A stretch of 8,927 bases of DNA from an uncultured Saprospiraceae bacterium (GTDB taxonomy: Bacteria; Bacteroidota; Bacteroidia; Chitinophagales; Saprospiraceae): NCBI GenBank assembly GCA_937973565.1, contig CALJKQ010000134.1, forward strand, positions 1-8,927, in the 5' to 3' direction. Below the pieces are notes generated by a model. It saw only the letters and a list, made by a program, of their open reading frames with translations. It was not told the origin of the DNA and searched no databases. Made by a program: the position numbers and the translations under genes. Numbering within the stretch: the first letter of the stretch is position 1; each line of letters opens with the position of its first letter. Shown here piece after piece: positions 6,962-8,927 of this stretch.

Positions 6962-7837
6962 TTACAACCGCTGATGGGTAAGGATGCTGTGTAAAGTCTC
7001 GAGCATTGTAAATTGAAAATCCACCTTCCCCATTTTGGCTTCTGCATTGAAATAGCGCTTATTTTGGCTGTAAGCAAATACAGACATAGAGCCATCATCC
7101 AATGGATTTTCATTTTGCAAAACAACACTCATTTTTGCCTTTTGCAAGGCATCGAAATCTTCTGCCTTGGTCACAATAAAAAAATCACTGTTGTTGATTC
7201 CGGGGTTGATGTAGATGGCATTGGCTGACATCGATGATTCTGAAGCCAAATCATTTTTCATTACATAGGAAGTAATGTTGTAAGACTCCGGCATCAATTG
7301 ACGGCCAAACCAGCCTTTGCGTTCACACGAAGCCGGATGATTCTTGTTGTTGTGCAGAGCCACGATGGTTTCATAACTTTTTACTTCAGACCAAATCGCC
7401 TTTGATAACATTTGTACAGCGTGTAATGCTTTCTCTCTGGAGGTGTTCGATGCATGGTTGTGTTTAATGTTTTGTATTAATACAGTATCATCCCCCGTGA
7501 AAATCCTGTTGGGATCCACTTCAAATTTTGAACCGTCGATTTGAAAAGTGATGTTGCGATTCACCGTGCCCGGTGCAGAATGCCGTATGGTCAGGAGGGT
7601 ACCCCCGTGCTTTAGCAACATTCTAAACCCGGCTTCCAGGGACGCTGTCTCGTTTTCGTGAAGATGCACATAACAATATCCAGGAGTTTTGGTGCCGACT
7701 TTGTAAACCTGCAAAACAACACTGTCCGGTCCCAACTTGACCACCTTATTTAAAACGTCTATTTCCTGTGCATTCAAATATGGTGCAAAGGCTATAAATA
7801 CAATCCATGTCGTATAAAACGATTTAATCCAGAGCAT
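6962..7837 (-). CDS. Secreted protein with M14/aspartoacylase-like zinc-hydrolase signature
   Basis: This is a 291-residue protein with a clear N-terminal signal peptide: a Lys at 5, a hydrophobic stretch of about 10-20, and a cut after LNA at 23, leaving Gln first as is common in Bacteroidota. It has no lipobox Cys, so periplasmic or exported location is expected. It carries no name I can assign with certainty. The conserved-looking elements, in order, are VHLHENE (H58xxE61), VDPNRIFTGD (N110-R111), ALHNN (H162) and YFNAEAKMG (E256). These mirror the M14 carboxypeptidase/aspartoacylase set: zinc ligands HxxE and H, substrate-binding Asn-Arg, and a catalytic Glu. The ASPA/AstE branch likewise has DLNRxF and DLHNT motifs. 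I infer a zinc-dependent peptidase, amidase or deacylase; the substrate is unknown. The start overlaps the Rof-like gene by 14 bases, and the ATG is touched by GAGG. Confidence 0.6.
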   Translation of the reverse strand: MLWIKSFYTTWIVFIAFAPYLNAQEIDVLNKVVKLGPDSVVLQVYKVGTKTPGYCYVHLHENETASLEAGFRMLLKHGGTLLTIRHSAPGTVNRNITFQIDGSKFEVDPNRIFTGDDTVLIQNIKHNHASNTSREKALHAVQMLSKAIWSEVKSYETIVALHNNKNHPASCERKGWFGRQLMPESYNITSYVMKNDLASESSMSANAIYINPGINNSDFFIVTKAEDFDALQKAKMSVVLQNENPLDDGSMSVFAYSQNKRYFNAEAKMGKVDFQFTMLETLHSILTHQRL

Positions 7838-8066
7838 CCTCTAAAGTTATTTTACCGATTAAATCCAGGCGAATGGCATGCCCTTCAATGCAACAATATT
7901 CAGAACCATCCAAAGTATATATATCCCGAATGATGCCTTTCACAACAGGCAGATCAGGCCTATGGGTCACCAGCATAACCTTATTGTTTTGCATGGCATA
8001 AAGAACCAGCTGGTCGTAAAAATCGCAAGAAACTCTTTTGTAATGACGGATATCATCCATAATCAT
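7824..8066 (-). CDS. Rof-like Rho-binding antiterminator
   Basis: This is an 80-residue cytoplasmic protein. HYKRVSCDFYDQLVLYAM near the start, KGIIRDI (43-49) and the ending AIRLDLIGKI (64-73) parallel E. coli Rof (YaeO), which reads Y.PI.CDDYDNLELA...ASDL...ELRLDKI. Rof binds the termination factor Rho and blocks its capture of RNA, reducing Rho-dependent termination. The match is by pattern from memory and is strongest in the CDxYD and RLDxI elements. I start at ATG 8064-8066 because the only longer choice is a TTG at 8082-8084 with nothing resembling a ribosome-binding site before it, while AAGG lies 11 bases before this ATG. A further ATG at 8058-8060 would give 78 residues. Its stop overlaps the start of the secreted hydrolase gene by 14 bases, so the two are probably one transcript. 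Confidence 0.75.
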   Translation of the reverse strand: MIMDDIRHYKRVSCDFYDQLVLYAMQNNKVMLVTHRPDLPVVKGIIRDIYTLDGSEYCCIEGHAIRLDLIGKITLEDALD

Positions 8067-8078
8067 GAGTTGAATACC

Positions 8079-8109
8079 TTGCAAATATTGCTTTTTTTAT
8101 TTATATTTA
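8079..8109 (+). promoter_or_regulatory. Candidate promoter for the DUF2007-like gene
   Basis: TATATTTA at 8102-8109 matches the TAnnTTTG -7 consensus in seven of eight positions, with TTG at 8079-8081 twenty bases upstream as a possible -33 element. Transcription would begin near 8114, about 10 bases before the ATG. The short divergent spacer (8067-8123) must also hold the promoter of the Rof-like gene, for which I see only a weak match on the minus strand (AATTTTTG, 8119-8112). Confidence 0.3.
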
Positions 8110-8123
8110 AACAAAAATTCACA

Positions 8124-8336
8124 ATGGAAACCACCGTAATTAAAACTTTCAATGACTCTTTTGAAGCCAATCTGGCTTTGGCAAAACTTGCTGAAAACGG
8201 TATATCCGCTATTTTGGAAAATGATACGCTGATGGTAAATCCCGGCAATATCAACAACCAATTCATCTTACTCAAGGTAATGAATTACGATGTTGAAAAA
8301 GCATTACTGGTATTGGATATGGTTGAGATGGAATAA
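8124..8336 (+). CDS. DUF2007-type small protein (putative signal-transducing protein family)
   Basis: This is a 70-residue protein. VIKTFNDSFEANLALAKLAENGISAILEND (5-34) followed by FILLKVMNYDVEKALLVLD (48-66) fits the DUF2007 pattern: a short ferredoxin-like alpha-beta domain that starts with a strand, then a helix with EA, then GI.a.l.D, and ends in L.V...d...A...L. Such domains occur alone or fused to others; no activity is established. The frame is open for a further 82 codons upstream (to 7878), but those codons lie antisense to the Rof-like gene, read as non-conserved sequence and include the promoter-like spacer. The ATG at 8124 begins METTVIKTF, exactly where the domain should begin. 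The gene ends about 40 bases before a strong shared terminator. It is divergent from the Rof-like gene, with 57 bases between starts. Confidence 0.75.
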   Translation: METTVIKTFNDSFEANLALAKLAENGISAILENDTLMVNPGNINNQFILLKVMNYDVEKALLVLDMVEME

Positions 8337-8375
8337 AAGGGCAACAGCGTTAATCATAGCGGGGTATCCAAAAAG

Positions 8376-8411
8376 AAAAAAGATGCATTACTTTCAATGC
8401 ATCTTTTTTTT
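8376..8411. terminator. Bidirectional intrinsic terminator
   Basis: A perfect 14-base inverted repeat (8376-8389 and 8396-8409, core GATGCATT/AATGCATC) encloses a six-base loop. The stem begins with six A and the right arm runs into eight T (8404-8411), so it works as a stem plus U-tract on both strands. It sits between the convergent DUF2007-like and Crp/Fnr genes and would end both transcripts. It is the only clear intrinsic terminator in the window. Confidence 0.88.
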
Positions 8412-8443
8412 AATAAACTTATAAACTAATGATGAAAAAATTC

Positions 8444-8902
8444 TTATACCAGGGCTGCAAGGTCTCTGATGAGAATGCTCTTGCGCCTTAGGTGTATTTT
8501 GTTCTTACTTTTCAGGTCATTTAATACTGTAGTTACAGTTTGTCTCGAAGTACCTGTGAAGTTGGCGATGTCTTGCTGGGTTAAACCGTGTTTTATCAGC
8601 ATTTCCAGTCCAACTTTTCTGCCGTTGTTTTCAACGTTTTCTTTCAAAAATTCAACGATTCTTTGTCTTGCATCTTTGGTTGCAAAATTGTGCAATCGTT
8701 CTTCATTTTTTTTGATTTTTTCTCCGATCATCTCTATGACCTTGAGGTTAAAATCAAAATTATTTTTCATTAGCGTCTTAAAACAGTCCACGTTAATGGA
8801 TATTATTCTTGTCTTTTCTTCTATTGTGAAGGCATTAAACTGTGTGGTTTCCTGCCCGTATAAACAGCATTCTCCGAAAATATTGCCTTTATGGAGAATC
8901 AT
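8444..8902 (-). CDS. Crp/Fnr-family transcription regulator, C-terminal part behind an in-frame stop
   Basis: These 152 residues form the back half of a Crp/Fnr regulator: the end of the cyclic-nucleotide-binding-type beta roll (HKGNIFGECCLYG, 4-16), the long dimerisation helix (about 40-75), and a winged helix-turn-helix at 107-130 (LTQQDIANFTGTSRQTVTTVLNDL) followed by IHLRRKSILIRDL. Normal family members are about 220-230 residues, so some 75 N-terminal residues are missing from this frame. The cause is a TAG at 8903-8905 just before the ATG; upstream codons in the same frame look homologous. In the phosphate-binding loop the Arg-Ser expected from E. coli CRP is replaced (TTQFNAF), so cAMP binding is unlikely. 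The DNA-binding half is intact. It may be a pseudogene remnant, a sequencing error, or a separately translated C-terminal product. It ends at the shared terminator. Confidence 0.88.
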   Translation of the reverse strand: MILHKGNIFGECCLYGQETTQFNAFTIEEKTRIISINVDCFKTLMKNNFDFNLKVIEMIGEKIKKNEERLHNFATKDARQRIVEFLKENVENNGRKVGLEMLIKHGLTQQDIANFTGTSRQTVTTVLNDLKSKNKIHLRRKSILIRDLAALV

Positions 8903-8927
8903 CTAAATGTGTTCTCTGTCATCTTTA
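8903..8927 (-). pseudogene. Upstream Crp/Fnr codons interrupted by in-frame amber
   Basis: Reading leftward from the window edge in the regulator's own frame gives K-D-D-R-E-H-I, then TAG (8903-8905), then the ATG of MILHKGNIFGE. Family members in Bacteroidota, as I recall them, read RE(M)IK(M)ILHKGNIFGE here without a break, so the seven codons belong to the same gene, and the stop sits where a Lys codon is common. AAG to TAG is one base change. The rest of the N-terminal domain lies outside the window. Confidence 0.6.

Noticed and set aside
8067..8084. TTG start adding six residues to the Rof-like protein
   Set aside because: It has no ribosome-binding sequence, and an ATG with AAGG upstream follows six codons later.
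7878..8123. Upstream extension of the DUF2007-like gene to 152 codons
   Set aside because: The extra codons are antisense to the Rof-like gene and cross the promoter spacer; the domain begins at the Met at 8124.
8903..8905. Genome-wide reassignment of TAG as a sense codon
   Set aside because: The helicase gene ends in TAG right at its natural C-terminus, and TGA and TAA end the other genes, so the standard code fits.
8469..8906. 145-codon + strand frame opposite the Crp/Fnr gene
   Set aside because: It is antisense to a clear helix-turn-helix protein; the Leu/Phe/Ser-rich product is what reversed coding sequence gives, not a membrane protein.

Overview
The window looks like chromosomal DNA of a member of the Bacteroidota. 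Four things suggest this: a DnaG N-terminus that lines up without gaps with Bacteroidota primases as I remember them, a Crp/Fnr helix-turn-helix ending in the RQTVTTVLNDLK...IRDL pattern common in that phylum, a secreted protein cut after ...LNA|Q, and several TAnnTTTG-type -7 promoter elements with few Shine-Dalgarno sites. The exact lineage cannot be read from the sequence. There is no rRNA, tRNA, insertion sequence, CRISPR array or phage gene. I did not find a multi-gene defence or biosynthetic system; this is a compact, mostly housekeeping and information-processing region.

Layout. Bases 1-383 (+) hold the C-terminal end of exodeoxyribonuclease VII large subunit (xseA), cut by the window edge. 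It converges on a leftward two-gene unit, 2818-370: ubiX (flavin prenyltransferase) followed, with overlapping ends, by an Upf1/IGHMBP2-like SF1 helicase. A 170-base divergent spacer separates ubiX from a rightward gene (2989-3507) for a small KOW-Smr protein that resembles the tail of MutS2. That gene overlaps tail to tail with a leftward ATP-grasp ligase gene (4363-3488). A 163-base AT-rich divergent spacer follows, with a -7 element directly before the dnaG start, so the dnaG message may be leaderless. dnaG (4527-6491) is coupled through TGATG to an orphan HsdR-N-like nuclease-fold gene (6491-6961). This abuts, with no gap, a leftward pair: a Rof-like Rho-binding protein (8066-7824) and a secreted protein (7837-6962) whose conserved residues match the M14/aspartoacylase zinc-hydrolase set. 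A 70-codon DUF2007-type gene (8124-8336, +) diverges from that pair. It shares a perfect bidirectional terminator (about 8376-8411) with a leftward Crp/Fnr-family regulator at the right edge.

The observations most worth checking are: (1) the Crp/Fnr reading frame is interrupted by an in-frame TAG at 8903-8905, exactly where family members usually carry a sense codon; (2) the uncharacterised secreted protein carries HxxE, NR, H and E in M14 order, with the NR-to-H spacing identical to carboxypeptidase A; (3) the Rof-like gene overlaps that secreted hydrolase gene; (4) the orphan HsdR-N protein is translationally coupled to primase. Many genes overlap or abut (14, 14, 20, 1 and 0 bases), and only one intrinsic terminator is visible.
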